A stretch of 64,000 bases of DNA from an uncultured Brachyspira sp. (GCF_944393015.1 NZ_CALXYQ010000010.1:1-64000), one strand, 5' to 3'; shown: positions 34,690 through 43,711, counted from the stretch's first letter. Notes: generated from the sequence alone by a model not told the origin. Program-made: numbers and translations.

Positions 34690-35589
34690 TCAAATTTTAT
34701 TATTAAATTCATTAGTAATCCTATCTAAAAATATTTTGGAAGCCCTTGAAAATTCCTGATTCTTCTTCCAAACTATATTAAGCCCAGATTCTAATTTGGG
34801 CTTTAAAGGTATAAAACAAATATTTTCATTATGCATATTGTCAATTAATTTATCTAAACATAAAGCATAACCCATACCTTCCCTAACCATAATTAATGCA
34901 TTGTAAATCAAATTATAAGTGGCAACTATATTTAGCTTATCAAAAGTATCAGAAAACCACCTTGAAAAATCATTGTCCTGCATTTCAGTTTCCATTACCT
35001 GCCTTGATATGATTAATGGTATATTCAATAAATCAGTTTTTATTATACTTTTCTTTTTCGCAAGCTCAGAATCTTTTTTCATGATTAGCCCCCAAGTATC
35101 TTTAGCAGGCACTTTTAAATAATCATACTTTGATAAATCTGCAGGATCTATCAATAAACCAAAATCTAATAAACCTTTATCAAGTTTTTCTGTTATATCC
35201 TGAAAATTTCCGCTGTAAATATTATATTTTATATGCGGATAAGTTTCTTGAATATCTTTCATAACAGAAGCAATTAAACTCATAGCCCAAGTCTCACCTG
35301 CCCCAATAAATATATCACCTGCTATTAACTCATCAGTAAAATTGAATTCCGCTCTGGTTTTATCTATCATATCTATTATTTCTTCGGCTCTTTTTTTTAA
35401 TAGAATGCCTTCAGGAGTGAGAACTATATTATTATGCTTTCTTTCAAATAGTTTATGTCCTATATCCCTTTCAAGTATATTTATCTGTCTGGATAAATTG
35501 GGCTGAGTGAGATTAAGATATTTTGCCGCCTTTGTAATATTGCCTTCTCTTACAGTTGTTAAAAAATATTTTAAAGCCCTAATTTCCAT
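34690..35589 (-). CDS. LysR-family transcriptional regulator
   Basis: From the ATG at 35589 the protein is 299 residues, the usual LTTR length. That start gives the standard opening MEIRALKYFLTTVREGNITK and has GGAGAGTAT just before it; an upstream frame extension of 19 residues is not credible. The helix-turn-helix is AAKYLNLTQPNLSRQINILE, followed by GHKLFERKHNNIVLTPEG. The rest is a substrate-binding-like effector domain. LysR regulators often control a divergently transcribed gene; here that is the phosphatase gene at 35766. The gene converges on the hydrolase gene with repeats F1 and F2 between. Confidence 0.93.
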   Translation of the reverse strand: MEIRALKYFLTTVREGNITKAAKYLNLTQPNLSRQINILERDIGHKLFERKHNNIVLTPEGILLKKRAEEIIDMIDKTRAEFNFTDELIAGDIFIGAGETWAMSLIASVMKDIQETYPHIKYNIYSGNFQDITEKLDKGLLDFGLLIDPADLSKYDYLKVPAKDTWGLIMKKDSELAKKKSIIKTDLLNIPLIISRQVMETEMQDNDFSRWFSDTFDKLNIVATYNLIYNALIMVREGMGYALCLDKLIDNMHNENICFIPLKPKLESGLNIVWKKNQEFSRASKIFLDRITNEFNNKI

Positions 35590-35712
35590 ATACTCTCCGA
35601 AATACATAAACTTTTTATATTCTATAATAATGCAATAATAATGCAAATCATTATTTAATGAATATTAATTTGATTATTATTTGTTATATTTAATTTATAT
35701 ATAAAACTAAAA

Positions 35713-35740
35713 TTGACAATTTCAATTATTTAATTATAAT
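35713..35740 (+). promoter_or_regulatory. Predicted sigma70-type promoter for the phosphatase gene
   Basis: TTGACA at 35713-35718 and TATAAT at 35735-35740 are perfect consensus hexamers separated by 16 bp, 26 bp upstream of the start codon, in the divergent region shared with the LysR gene. Confidence 0.7.
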
Positions 35741-35765
35741 GTAAAACTTACTGGAGTTTTTTACT

Positions 35766-36218
35766 ATGAAAAAATTATATAAAAATCTATATGTAGGTAA
35801 TGACAGAGATTGTGCCGAATTTAAAGGGGCTATAGTTCATGCCTGCCAAAGCTGTTTTGTTAGAGGCGTAAGAGGAAATATAGGCGATAAAAAAGTGTAT
35901 CAAAATAATAATGATTTATATTTGAATTTACTTGATATAAGCAGCTTATCTTTTGAATATGCTTTTCCTATGATAAAGAGAGCTATGGAGTTTATAGATG
36001 AACATATAAATGATATGGAGGTATTGGTTCATTGTAATTTTGGAATGTCAAGATCTCCATCTATAGCACTTCTTTATATGGCAAGAAAAGGCTATATAAG
36101 TAATACTTCATTCAAAGATGCTTTAAGAGATTTTCATGAAATATACACTTACTATTCGCCTGGAATGGGAATGTATAGATACTTCGATAATTATTGGTAC
36201 GAAATAATGAGTTTTTAG
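35766..36218 (+). CDS. Dual-specificity (DSP/PTP-superfamily) phosphatase
   Basis: The 150-residue protein carries the Cys-phosphatase loop HCNFGMSRSPS, with nucleophile C90 and R96, and a plausible general acid D57 in LYLNLLDISS. Its order and size match compact dual-specificity phosphatases (DSPc). The loop is intact, so it may dephosphorylate protein or another phosphoester, but the substrate is unknown. The N-terminal NLYVGNDRDCAEFKG matches the typical DSP 'lylGs...a' opening. It is read divergently from the LysR regulator. Confidence 0.88.
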   Translation: MKKLYKNLYVGNDRDCAEFKGAIVHACQSCFVRGVRGNIGDKKVYQNNNDLYLNLLDISSLSFEYAFPMIKRAMEFIDEHINDMEVLVHCNFGMSRSPSIALLYMARKGYISNTSFKDALRDFHEIYTYYSPGMGMYRYFDNYWYEIMSF

Positions 36219-36234
36219 CATTATAGCGAAATAC

Positions 36235-36263
36235 TTGACAATATAAAATATTTGTATTATACT
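36235..36263 (+). promoter_or_regulatory. Promoter of the riboflavin genes
   Basis: TTGACA at 36235-36240 and TATACT at 36258-36263 have 17-bp spacing, and the predicted start falls just before the FMN riboswitch at 36276. Confidence 0.75.
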
Positions 36264-36275
36264 ATTACATATAAA

Positions 36276-36404
36276 TCTTCGGGGCTAGGTGAAATTCCAT
36301 ACCGGCGGTAAAGTCCGCGAGCCTTTTTGATGTTCCTTATTCAAAAACGGCAGATTTGGTGCAATTCCAAAACCGACAGTTAAAGTCTGGATGGTAGAAG
36401 ATAA
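36276..36404 (+). ncRNA. FMN riboswitch (RFN element)
   Basis: The conserved RFN blocks are visible in order: CTTCGGGGCTAGGTGAAATT, CCATACCGGCGGTAAAGTCC, GCGAGCC, then GCAGATTTGGTGCAATTCC, AAACCGACAGTTAAAGTC and TGGATGGTAGAAGA. These match the FMN aptamer consensus (gGGgcaGGGTGaAATTCCc, GCGGTAAaGTCC, GGatgaAAgAag). The variable hairpin is TTTTTGATGTTCCTTATTCA. It is followed by a terminator hairpin, so FMN binding should stop transcription into ribD. Confidence 0.95.
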
Positions 36405-36435
36405 AATTAATGTAAACTACTACATAAAATAATGG

Positions 36436-36471
36436 CTCTAATTGTTATTTTTTAACATTTAGAGTTTTTTT
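36436..36471 (+). terminator. Riboswitch-associated terminator
   Basis: CTCTAATTGTTA and TAACATTTAGAG pair around a T-rich loop, followed by seven T. It lies between the FMN aptamer and ribD, the usual expression platform. Confidence 0.85.
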
Positions 36472-36548
36472 GTTTACAAGTCAAAAAATCCGCCAATTAA
36501 AAACCTCAAAGATTAATAAAAAATATTTTTTTTAAGAGTATTAGCATT

Positions 36549-37658
36549 ATGCAGAACAATATGCATGAAAAGTACATGAAAATGGCTATAGAGGAAGCTA
36601 AAAAAGGAGAAGGTTTTACAAGTCCTAATCCTTTGGTTGGTGCTGTTATAGTGAAAGATGGAAAAGTTATAGGCATTGGATACCATAAAAAATGTGGTGA
36701 AAATCATGCTGAAATCAATGCTTTCTTAGATGCCAAAGAAAAAGGCGAAAATGTTGAAGATGCTGATATATATGTAACTTTAGAGCCTTGTTCTCATTAT
36801 GGAAAAACTCCTCCTTGTGCTGATGCTATTATAAAAAATAAATTAAAAAGAGTGATTATAGGATGTGTTGATTCTAATCCCAAAGTAGCAGGAAATGGTA
36901 TAAAAAAATTACAAGATGCTGGTATTGAAGTTATAGTAAATGTGCTTGAAGAAGAATGCAGAAAATTAAATGAGGTTTTCTTCTATTATATAGCTAATAA
37001 AAGACCATTCATTGTTATGAAATATGCTATGACTATGGACGGAAAAATAGCTACTGTAAGCGGAAAATCAAAATGGATAACTTCAGAAAAAACTAGAGAG
37101 CATTCTCATAGATTTAGAAATAAATACTCTGCTATAATGGTTGGAATAAATACTGTAATAGAAGATAATCCTACACTTAATTGCAGACTTCCAAATACTA
37201 GAAATCCTATAAGAATAATTTTGGATAGTTCATTAAAAATAGATTTGGATTCTAATATTTGTAAAACTGCAAAAGAAATAAAAACTTTTATAGCTACTAT
37301 TAGTGATGATAATAAAAAAATAAAAGAACTTGAAAGTGTAGGTATAGAGATAATAAAAACAGAAAATGATAATGGCAAAGTAAGTTTAAAAGATTTGATG
37401 AGAATACTTGGAGAAGAAAAAGATATTGACAGTGTGTATGTTGAAGGCGGTGCTGCTTTACATGCGAGTTTATTGAAAGAAAAGCTAGTAAATAAGGCTT
37501 TGATTTATATAGCACCAAAAATATTCGGAGGTATTGAAGCAAAAAGCCCTATAGGAGGCGAAGGGATAGATGATCCTAATGATGCTGTTAAACTTACTGA
37601 AGGCAGCATAACAAAAATAGAAGATGATTTGTTTTTGGAGTATTACTTAAAATATTAA
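36549..37658 (+). CDS. ribD: Bifunctional diaminohydroxyphosphoribosylaminopyrimidine deaminase / reductase
   Basis: RibD carries out the second and third steps of the pyrimidine branch of riboflavin synthesis. The 369-residue protein has the N-terminal zinc deaminase (SPNPLVGAVIVKDGKVIGIG, HAEINAF with the zinc His and catalytic Glu, PCSHYGKTPPCADAI with the zinc cysteines) and the C-terminal reductase from about residue 146 (RPFIVMKYAMTMDGKIAT, GINTVIEDNPTLNCR, VEGGAALHASLL). Start codon choice is weak: no good ribosome site is visible before 36549 or 36561. It lies about 75 bp after the riboswitch terminator. Confidence 0.95.
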   Translation: MQNNMHEKYMKMAIEEAKKGEGFTSPNPLVGAVIVKDGKVIGIGYHKKCGENHAEINAFLDAKEKGENVEDADIYVTLEPCSHYGKTPPCADAIIKNKLKRVIIGCVDSNPKVAGNGIKKLQDAGIEVIVNVLEEECRKLNEVFFYYIANKRPFIVMKYAMTMDGKIATVSGKSKWITSEKTREHSHRFRNKYSAIMVGINTVIEDNPTLNCRLPNTRNPIRIILDSSLKIDLDSNICKTAKEIKTFIATISDDNKKIKELESVGIEIIKTENDNGKVSLKDLMRILGEEKDIDSVYVEGGAALHASLLKEKLVNKALIYIAPKIFGGIEAKSPIGGEGIDDPNDAVKLTEGSITKIEDDLFLEYYLKY

Positions 37659-37700
37659 TTTATAAATGAAATATATTAGCTTTATATATAATTAATTTTA

Positions 37701-37744
37701 TACTTGCACTTTTTGGTACTTTTTGCGGCGGGAAAAAGTACAGA
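37701..37744. repeat. Short GC-rich hairpin, relative of the inverted-repeat element
   Basis: ACTTGCACTTTTTGG and then GTACTTTTTGCGGCGGGAAA, AAAGTAC form a hairpin in the ribD-ribE gap. The same end sequences, CTTGCACTTT and GCGGCGGGAAAAAG, occur inside the right half of the element at 31909-32283, so this looks like an internally deleted copy. Confidence 0.55.
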
Positions 37745-37771
37745 AATTATTTAAGAGAGAAAATATTAATA

Positions 37772-38413
37772 ATGTTTACTGGTATAGTTGAAGAAATAGG
37801 AACTGTTAAATCTGTACAAAGCAAAGTTATAACAATAGAAGCTAGCAAAATATTCGATGATTTGCATTTGGGTGATAGCGTTGCTGTTAATGGTACTTGT
37901 TTAACTGTATCTAGCTTTGATAATAAAATATTTAATGCAGATGTTACTCAAGAAACTTTAAACCGTACTAATTTAGGAAGTTTAAAAAATGGAAGTAAAG
38001 TTAATCTTGAGCGTGCTATGACTTTAAGCGGAAGATTCGGCGGTCATATAGTAAGCGGACATATTGACGGAGTGGGAAGCATTAAGTCTATGAAAAAAGA
38101 TGACAATGCTATAATACTCACTATTGAAGTGCCTAAACACTTAATGAAATATATAGTAGAAAAAGGTTCTGTTGCTGTTGACGGCATAAGTTTGACAGTG
38201 GCAAGTTTAACTGATAATACTTTTTCTATAGCAGTTATTCCTCATACATTGAAGGAAACTGTACTTTATTATAAAAAAGAAGGTGATAAGGTTAATATTG
38301 AAAATGATGTTATAGGCAAATATGTTGAAAGGCTTTTAACATTTAAAGAAGATAATGATGATAGTAAAAAATCCAATATAACAATGGACTTTTTACTTAA
38401 AAATGGTTTTTAA
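37772..38413 (+). CDS. ribE: Riboflavin synthase, alpha subunit
   Basis: The enzyme disproportionates two molecules of 6,7-dimethyl-8-ribityllumazine to riboflavin. The 213-residue protein has two lumazine-binding repeats, starting MFTGIVEEIGTVKSV and, in the second half, HIVSGHIDGVGSIKSM. Also seen are SVAVNGTCLTVSSF and VAVDGISLTVASL, one per repeat, and the segment NLERAMTLSGRFGGH between them. It is the second gene of the rib operon. Confidence 0.95.
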   Translation: MFTGIVEEIGTVKSVQSKVITIEASKIFDDLHLGDSVAVNGTCLTVSSFDNKIFNADVTQETLNRTNLGSLKNGSKVNLERAMTLSGRFGGHIVSGHIDGVGSIKSMKKDDNAIILTIEVPKHLMKYIVEKGSVAVDGISLTVASLTDNTFSIAVIPHTLKETVLYYKKEGDKVNIENDVIGKYVERLLTFKEDNDDSKKSNITMDFLLKNGF

Positions 38414-38495
38414 TAATTATGCACTTTTTACAGCTTTTTACAGCTAATAAATATTAGGAAAAAGTTGAATAAAAAATAAAAATGGAGCATTAAAA

Positions 38496-39695
38496 ATGGA
38501 AAATGTTTACAGCACTATTGATGAAGCTTTAGAGGATTTAAGAAACGGAAAAATTATAGTTGTTTCTGATGATGAAGATAGAGAAAATGAAGGCGATTTA
38601 ATCTGTGCGGCAGAATTTGCTACTACAGAAAATATCAACTTTATGGCTACTTATGCTAAGGGTTTGATATGTATGCCTATGAGTAAAGAGATAACAAATA
38701 AATTAAATTTAAATCAAATGGTTACAAAAAATACTGATAATCATGAAACAGCTTTTACAGTATCTATTGACCATGTTGAAACTACAACAGGAATATCTGC
38801 AGTTGAAAGATCTATAACAGCTTTAAAAGTTATTGATGAGAATGCTAAACCAGAAGATTTCAGACGTCCTGGTCATATGTTCCCATTACTTGCAAAAGAA
38901 GGCGGTGTATTGGTTAGAATGGGACATACTGAAGCTACTGTTGATTTGATGAGATTAGCAGGTTTAAAAGAATGCGGTTTATGCTGTGAGATTATGAGAG
39001 ATGACGGCGATATGATGAGAAGAGATGATTTGATTGATTTCGCTAAAAAACATAATCTTAAAATGATAACTGTTTCTGATTTGATTGATTATAGAAAAAA
39101 GAATGAAGATTTAATGGAGCTTTATGCTAAGGCTAAAATGCCTACTAAATACGGAGAGTTTGAAATACTTACTTTCGTAAATAAAATCACAAAAGAACAT
39201 CATGTAGTTTTAACTATGGGAGATATTTCAAGCGGAGAAGATGTACTTTGCAGAGTTCATTCTGAATGTTTGACAGGCGATGCATTAGGCTCTAAAAGAT
39301 GCGATTGCGGAGAGCAGTATGATTATGCTATGAGAAAAATTGCTTCTGAAGGCAGGGGCATAATGGTATATATGCGTCAGGAAGGCAGAGGAATAGGACT
39401 TGTTAATAAATTAAGAGCTTATGAGCTTCAAGACAGCGGACTTGATACAGTGGATGCTAATATAGCTTTGGGTTTTAGAGATGATATGCGTGAATATTAT
39501 GAGGCTTATCAAATGCTTAAAAATTTGGGAATTAAGAGCATAAAAATAATGACTAATAACCCAGATAAAATAAAGTATTTGAATAATTACGGACTTGAAA
39601 TAAAAGACAGAGTGCCTATACAAATAGAGGCTTCAGAGTATGATGCATTTTATCTAAAGACTAAAAAAGAGCGTATGGGACACATACTAGATTAA
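38496..39695 (+). CDS. ribBA: Bifunctional 3,4-dihydroxy-2-butanone-4-phosphate synthase / GTP cyclohydrolase II
   Basis: The 399-residue protein supplies both precursors of lumazine. The N-terminal RibB domain (1-200) has [20 protein letters not shown] and [20 protein letters not shown]. The C-terminal RibA domain (205-399) has the zinc cysteines in [20 protein letters not shown], then [20 protein letters not shown] and [15 protein letters not shown]. Both active sites appear complete. It is the third gene of the rib set; the next 250 bp contains hairpin repeats. Confidence 0.96.
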   Translation: MENVYSTIDEALEDLRNGKIIVVSDDEDRENEGDLICAAEFATTENINFMATYAKGLICMPMSKEITNKLNLNQMVTKNTDNHETAFTVSIDHVETTTGISAVERSITALKVIDENAKPEDFRRPGHMFPLLAKEGGVLVRMGHTEATVDLMRLAGLKECGLCCEIMRDDGDMMRRDDLIDFAKKHNLKMITVSDLIDYRKKNEDLMELYAKAKMPTKYGEFEILTFVNKITKEHHVVLTMGDISSGEDVLCRVHSECLTGDALGSKRCDCGEQYDYAMRKIASEGRGIMVYMRQEGRGIGLVNKLRAYELQDSGLDTVDANIALGFRDDMREYYEAYQMLKNLGIKSIKIMTNNPDKIKYLNNYGLEIKDRVPIQIEASEYDAFYLKTKKERMGHILD

Positions 39696-39711
39696 GAATT
39701 TAAAATAAAAA

Positions 39712-39945
39712 ACTTGTGAGTGTATTAACGAGCAAATTTTTTATATAATGAAAAAGTGAGCCGAAGCCAGCCCCACAGGGCACAGACGTGTGAGTGAGTA
39801 AACTCACTAGCTTATTTAAGGCAGTACCTTGCTTCGCAATGCGGACTTCGTCGCGAGCATAGCAACAGAATAAAAAATTACGAGCCTCTAGCAACTGACA
39901 AAGGAAGTTGCTAGAGCTTATTGGCGAGTAATTTTTTATATATAT
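39712..39945. repeat. GAGCC hairpin repeats after ribBA
   Basis: Two palindromic units lie here. The second is clear: AAAAAATTACGAGCCTCTAG, CAACT, spacer, AGTTGCTAGAGC, then GCGAGTAATTTTTT. The first (about 39712-39860) has CTTGTGAGTG, GAGCCGAAGCCAGCC and TCGCGAGCATAGC. They belong to the family at 40870, 41872 and 56590. The last unit ends just before the ribosome site of the next gene. Confidence 0.7.
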
Positions 39946-39962
39946 TAACAGGAGTTATTACA

Positions 39963-40832
39963 ATGAAAAAAATTATTTTATTTCTTTTAAGCATTAATTT
40001 ATTATGGGCATTTCCACCTGATGCAGCGTACTTCAATGAACTTTTAAGTGATAATGGTAAAATGACAAAAAATACAATGCAAGCTTATGATGTAAACGAT
40101 TATGGTATGGTTTATTTTGATGGAGAGATTACATTAACAGGAGTTCTTGAAAGATCTGATAATGATGATATGGGAGATAATTATACTGCTTTGAGATTTT
40201 ATCCTGATAATAATGTAGATCTTCCTTTTTTATATGCTTCATTTGAAATGGGTTTGAAAAATCAAGTTGCTTCTAAACATGGTGATTCTTGGGATTTTAG
40301 CGGCGTTGAATTTGACAGATTGGATTTCGGTGTTTTATTAAAAAATATTGAAGTAAAATTACCAGAACCTTTGAATAAAAGATTTTTAGGCGTTGCTGCT
40401 GTAAGAGCTGAAGTTACAATTAAAAATTATCGTTTTTATGAAGAAGGTGATGCAGGAAGAGAGGCTTACGGTGATATTGTAGGTTTTAAGGCTTTAGGTG
40501 ATGTAGAAACAAAGTATTTTAGTAAAAATAATTATAATTCAGGAAATGTTTCTTACAACGAACTTCAATATAATTCTAAAGATGATTATGTGAATATAAG
40601 AGATAAAGCAAATGGAAAAATAATAGGAAAGATTTTGAAAAGAGATATGATTTATAATGGGGGAGTTTTATTATCTATCAATGGAGCAGGTATTGATTAT
40701 GAGAATTATAGAGATATCGAAACAAAGTGGCTTGAAGTATTTTATCTTCCTCCAGAGGCTAAAGACGGAAAAGATGCAATTCATGGCTTTGTGCATGGTT
40801 CACAGATAAAACTTGAAAACGGAGGCTATTAA
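39963..40832 (+). CDS. Hypothetical exported protein with an SH3-like segment
   Basis: From the ATG at 39963 (GGAG at a good distance; a 14-codon upstream extension has none) the protein is 289 residues with a signal peptide MKKIILFLLSINLLWAFPPD. It contains a C-terminal segment, DDYVNIRDKANGKIIGKI followed by a W-rich strand (ETKWLEVFYLPPE), that resembles a bacterial SH3 (SH3b) domain. The middle part is beta-rich and unassigned. It lies between ribBA and an Rpn nuclease gene and has no evident link to riboflavin synthesis. Confidence 0.7.
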   Translation: MKKIILFLLSINLLWAFPPDAAYFNELLSDNGKMTKNTMQAYDVNDYGMVYFDGEITLTGVLERSDNDDMGDNYTALRFYPDNNVDLPFLYASFEMGLKNQVASKHGDSWDFSGVEFDRLDFGVLLKNIEVKLPEPLNKRFLGVAAVRAEVTIKNYRFYEEGDAGREAYGDIVGFKALGDVETKYFSKNNYNSGNVSYNELQYNSKDDYVNIRDKANGKIIGKILKRDMIYNGGVLLSINGAGIDYENYRDIETKWLEVFYLPPEAKDGKDAIHGFVHGSQIKLENGGY

Positions 40833-40869
40833 AATAGCATAGCAATAATAAAAAATTATAAGCTTTTGA

Positions 40870-40950
40870 AGACTATATAAAAAAGCGAGCCGAAGCAGCC
40901 AGTAACTTTAGTTGCTGGCTTATATTAGCGTAGGCGAGCATAACAATAAT
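40870..40950. repeat. GAGCC hairpin repeat
   Basis: AGCGAGCCGAAGCAGCCAG, TAACTTTAGTTGCTGGCTTA and GCGTAGGCGAGCATAAC form a hairpin with flanks like the family members at 39712-39945. It fills most of the gap before the Rpn-like gene. Confidence 0.6.
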
Positions 40951-40994
40951 AATAATTTTGACATTTATATTAATTTTATTATAATGTTTGTATT

Positions 40995-41843
40995 ATGGAT
41001 AATGTAAAATATTTTAATACATTGAATGATTATTTTGTAAGATATCTTTTATCTGATATAGGAAGTGAAGCAATATTGTTGGATTTTATTAATTCAATAA
41101 TGCTTGACTCCAATATGAAGACATTTAGAAGTGTTGAAATACTAACTCCATTTAATTATAAAGAAAATTATGAAGATAAAGAAACAATTACAGATGTAAA
41201 ATGTATAACTCAAAATGGTTCAGTTGTTATAATAGAGATTCAGCTTCAAGGAAATTCAAGGTTTCCAGAGAGAATACTTTATTATTGGGCTTCTAATTAC
41301 AGCAAGCTTTTAAAGCAGGGTGAAAAATACGATGCACTAACTCCTGTAATTAGTATTAATCTTCTTAATTTTAATTTAGATGATTCAGAAAATATTCATT
41401 CCTGCTATATGATTTATGATACAGGTAATCAAAGATTATTAACAGACCATTTACAAATACACATAATTGAAGTAAAAAAATTTAAATACAATTTATTAAA
41501 ACCTGATTTAAATTGCTGGCTTAAATTTTTTACTATAAAGGAAGGTGATAATAAGGAGGTTATAATGTCAGAATTAGTAAAAGAAAAGCCTATAATGGAA
41601 GAAGTACAAAGAAGATATAATAACTTCATTAAAGATAGATTGATGATGAATGAATATGATAAAAGACAAGCATATTTATATGGTAATCAAATAATGCTTG
41701 AAGAAGAGCGAAGACTAGGAATTGAAGAAGGTAAGAAAGAACAGCAAATATCTATAGCTAGAAACTTTAAAAAAGCTGGCATAGATATAAAAATAATTAG
41801 TGAAAATACAGGTTTGAGTATAGAAGAAATAGAAAACTTGTGA
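40995..41843 (+). CDS. Rpn-family recombination-promoting nuclease / putative transposase (PD-(D/E)XK)
   Basis: The 282-residue protein opens with DYFVRYLLSDIGSEAILLDF, the usual Rpn/PDDEXK_2 beginning. Catalytic residues fit the family: D67 in ETITDVKC and E81-I-Q83 in SVVIIEIQLQGNSRFPER. A C-terminal charged helical region (KEEQ..ISIARNFKKAGIDIK, with ISENTGLSIEEIENL) is typical too. Rpn proteins cut DNA and promote recombination and occur in many copies in some genomes. There is no clear ribosome site before the ATG. The gene sits between hairpin repeats, separating ribH from the other rib genes. Confidence 0.85.
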   Translation: MDNVKYFNTLNDYFVRYLLSDIGSEAILLDFINSIMLDSNMKTFRSVEILTPFNYKENYEDKETITDVKCITQNGSVVIIEIQLQGNSRFPERILYYWASNYSKLLKQGEKYDALTPVISINLLNFNLDDSENIHSCYMIYDTGNQRLLTDHLQIHIIEVKKFKYNLLKPDLNCWLKFFTIKEGDNKEVIMSELVKEKPIMEEVQRRYNNFIKDRLMMNEYDKRQAYLYGNQIMLEEERRLGIEEGKKEQQISIARNFKKAGIDIKIISENTGLSIEEIENL

Positions 41844-41871
41844 GTGTATGACATTTACAAAATGTCAGGGT

Positions 41872-42070
41872 TCTAGCAAATTTAAAATATATAAAGCTAG
41901 ATAAATTGTGAGCCTCTGGTAACTGACGAAGGAAGTTGCCAGAGCCTAGATAGCGAGCAATTTTCTAGCAAATTTAAAATATATAAAGCTAGATAAATTG
42001 CGAGCCTCTGGTAACTGACGAAGGAAGTTGCCAGAGCCTAGATAGCGAGCAATTTTCTAGCAAATTTAAA
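41872..42070. repeat. Tandem 92-bp repeat of the GAGCC hairpin family
   Basis: A 92-bp unit beginning TCTAGCAAATTTAAAATATA occurs at 41872-41963 and 41964-42055, and a third partial unit begins at 42056. The full units differ at one base (TG or CG before AGCCTCTGG). Inside each, GAGCCTCTGGTAACT pairs with AGTTGCCAGAGCC, and the unit ends GCGAGCAATTTT. It ends just before the ribH ribosome site. It is too short and regular in a single palindrome to be a CRISPR array. Confidence 0.9.
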
Positions 42071-42084
42071 AAAGGATAGTTAAT

Positions 42085-42555
42085 ATGAAAACTTTTGAAG
42101 GAAAACTCGTTAGTGAAAAACCAATTAAAATCGGTATAGTGTGTGCTAGATTCAATGAATTCATTGTTTCTAAACTTTTGGGCGGTGCTTTAGATGCTTT
42201 ATCTCGTCATAACATAAAAGACGATGATATTACTGTAGCTTGGGTACCTGGTGCTTTTGAGATACCTCTAATCGCTTCTAAAATGGCTAAATCTAAAAAG
42301 TATGATGCTGTTGTTTGTTTGGGTGCTGTTATAAGAGGTTCTACTACTCATTATGATTATGTTTGTGCTGAAGTATCAAAAGGTATTGCCAATGTTTCTC
42401 TTAATTCTGATATACCTGTAATGTTCGGCGTACTTACTACTGAAAACATTGAACAGGCTATTGAAAGAGCAGGAACTAAAGCTGGAAACAAGGGATTTGA
42501 TTCTGCTATGGCTGCTATTGAAATGGTTAATTTAATCAGAGAGATAGAAAAGTAA
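42085..42555 (+). CDS. ribH: 6,7-dimethyl-8-ribityllumazine synthase
   Basis: RibH condenses the pyrimidine with dihydroxybutanone phosphate to lumazine, the substrate of RibE. The 156-residue protein has the usual N-terminal strand ([20 protein letters not shown]), [38 protein letters not shown] (with the phosphate-binding loop) and [27 protein letters not shown] precedes the ATG. Although it is a rib gene, it is separated from ribBA by about 2.4 kb with two unrelated genes and three hairpin-repeat loci. Confidence 0.96.
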   Translation: MKTFEGKLVSEKPIKIGIVCARFNEFIVSKLLGGALDALSRHNIKDDDITVAWVPGAFEIPLIASKMAKSKKYDAVVCLGAVIRGSTTHYDYVCAEVSKGIANVSLNSDIPVMFGVLTTENIEQAIERAGTKAGNKGFDSAMAAIEMVNLIREIEK

Positions 42556-42591
42556 ATATCTAATAAATTTATATTATTTTCATTTTATTAA

Positions 42592-42634
42592 AAAACAAGG
42601 GCTTAAATTATTTTTTAAGTTCCTTGTTTTTTTA
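42592..42634 (+). terminator. Rho-independent terminator after ribH
   Basis: AAACAAGGGCTTAAAT and TTTTTAAGTTCCTTGTTT form a hairpin, followed by a T run. Confidence 0.8.
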
Positions 42635-42757
42635 TTTTCCTTATTTGTATTATTTGTTATATTTATAATAATAAAATTGTCATTTAATAACTATTTATTT
42701 TTTTATAAATTTAGTATATTATTTATTAGAATTTTTTACTAATAAGGAGCTTATCTT

Positions 42758-43246
42758 ATGAATTTAAAAGGATCTAAAACCGAGGTTAATTTGAGAAATG
42801 CTTTTATAGGTGAGGCTATGGCTAGATGCAGATACATGTATTATGCTGAAAAGGCCCGTGAGGAAGGTAAAGAAGATGTTGCTGCTGCTTATGAAAGATT
42901 TGCTAGAAATGAACAGGAGCATGCTAAAATATGGTTTGAAAGTTTTCATGGCATACCTACTACAGAAGAAAATTTAAAAGAGTCTATAATAAATGAAAAT
43001 TATGAATCTATAGACATGTATCTATCTTATGCTAAAACTGCACAGGAAGAAGGCTTTGATGAATTGGCTATGGCTTTTATGAATGTTGCAAGGATTGAAG
43101 ATGGGCATAAAAAACAATTCCAAAGTTTACTTAGAGCTAGTAAAGTAGATATACCAAGCTGGCAATGTGATATATGCGGATATATAGATTCTGAAAATAA
43201 AAATCCTACTATGTGTCCTGTATGTAAGCATAAAATAAAAAAATAA
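42758..43246 (+). CDS. rbr: Rubrerythrin
   Basis: Rubrerythrin reduces hydrogen peroxide in anaerobes using electrons from rubredoxin or a flavoprotein. The 162-residue protein has a four-helix diiron domain (E19; E52 and H55 in NEQEH; E98; E114 and H117 in IEDGH) and a C-terminal rubredoxin-like FeS4 domain with C137-x2-C140 and C153-x2-C156. The complete set of ligands suggests an active enzyme. AAGGAG precedes the ATG. It is monocistronic, upstream of a modular repeat and convergent with a disulfide reductase gene. Confidence 0.94.
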   Translation: MNLKGSKTEVNLRNAFIGEAMARCRYMYYAEKAREEGKEDVAAAYERFARNEQEHAKIWFESFHGIPTTEENLKESIINENYESIDMYLSYAKTAQEEGFDELAMAFMNVARIEDGHKKQFQSLLRASKVDIPSWQCDICGYIDSENKNPTMCPVCKHKIKK

Positions 43247-43337
43247 TAATAAATATAGTATTAATATCCTATTTTAAGTTTTACTATTATATAATAGAGT
43301 TACTTGCAATAGGATATTAAAAAATTTTATTTACATA

Positions 43338-43649
43338 CCCCGCCCTTTTTGTTTCAATGTTTTCATCAAAATTTTTATTTTATATATATTTATTGCCTAC
43401 AAAGAAAAAGCATACCCGCCCAAGTGTTATTTAAATTTTAAATAACCTCACAACGCACGGTGAACGAAATTTTTTTTATATAATTAACATATCATTATAA
43501 ATCAGTTCATACTTATAGCTTTACTCTGCGTGCGGTTAATGGCATCATAATCGCATAAAAAAATTGGGTGGGAAGCAAAAATGTCAGTTTAAGTTTATAA
43601 AAAAATGACACTATAATACCAGAAAAAATAAAAAGCCTAGAGGGTGGGA
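43338..43649. repeat. Modular dispersed repeat, copy G (symmetrical, both arms)
   Basis: CCCGCCC lies at 43339, CCCGCCC at about 43414, CGCACG at 43454, CGTGCG ends at 43534 (81-bp core), GGGTGGG follows at about 43565 and again ending at 43649. It fills the space between the convergent rubrerythrin and disulfide reductase genes. Confidence 0.88.
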
Positions 43650-43668
43650 TAGTAGAATAAAATAAAAA

Positions 43669-43695
43669 ACCATGCTGTATTAATAACAGCATGGT
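43669..43695 (-). terminator. Rho-independent terminator after the disulfide reductase gene
   Basis: ACCATGCTGT and ACAGCATGGT form a perfect 10-bp stem around a 7-base loop; on the minus strand a T-rich run follows. Confidence 0.88.
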
Positions 43696-43711
43696 TGAAA
43701 ATTAATATTGT

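Noticed and set aside
35590-35646. Upstream start for the LysR regulator
   Set aside because: It adds 19 residues not seen in the family; the ATG at 35589 has GGAGAG and the standard opening.
39921-39962. Upstream start for the exported protein after ribBA
   Set aside because: It would add 14 residues before a clean signal peptide, lies in the hairpin repeat and has no ribosome site.
41872-42070. Possible CRISPR array
   Set aside because: The repeats are 92 bp, directly adjacent without spacers, and each holds a palindrome. No cas gene is near.
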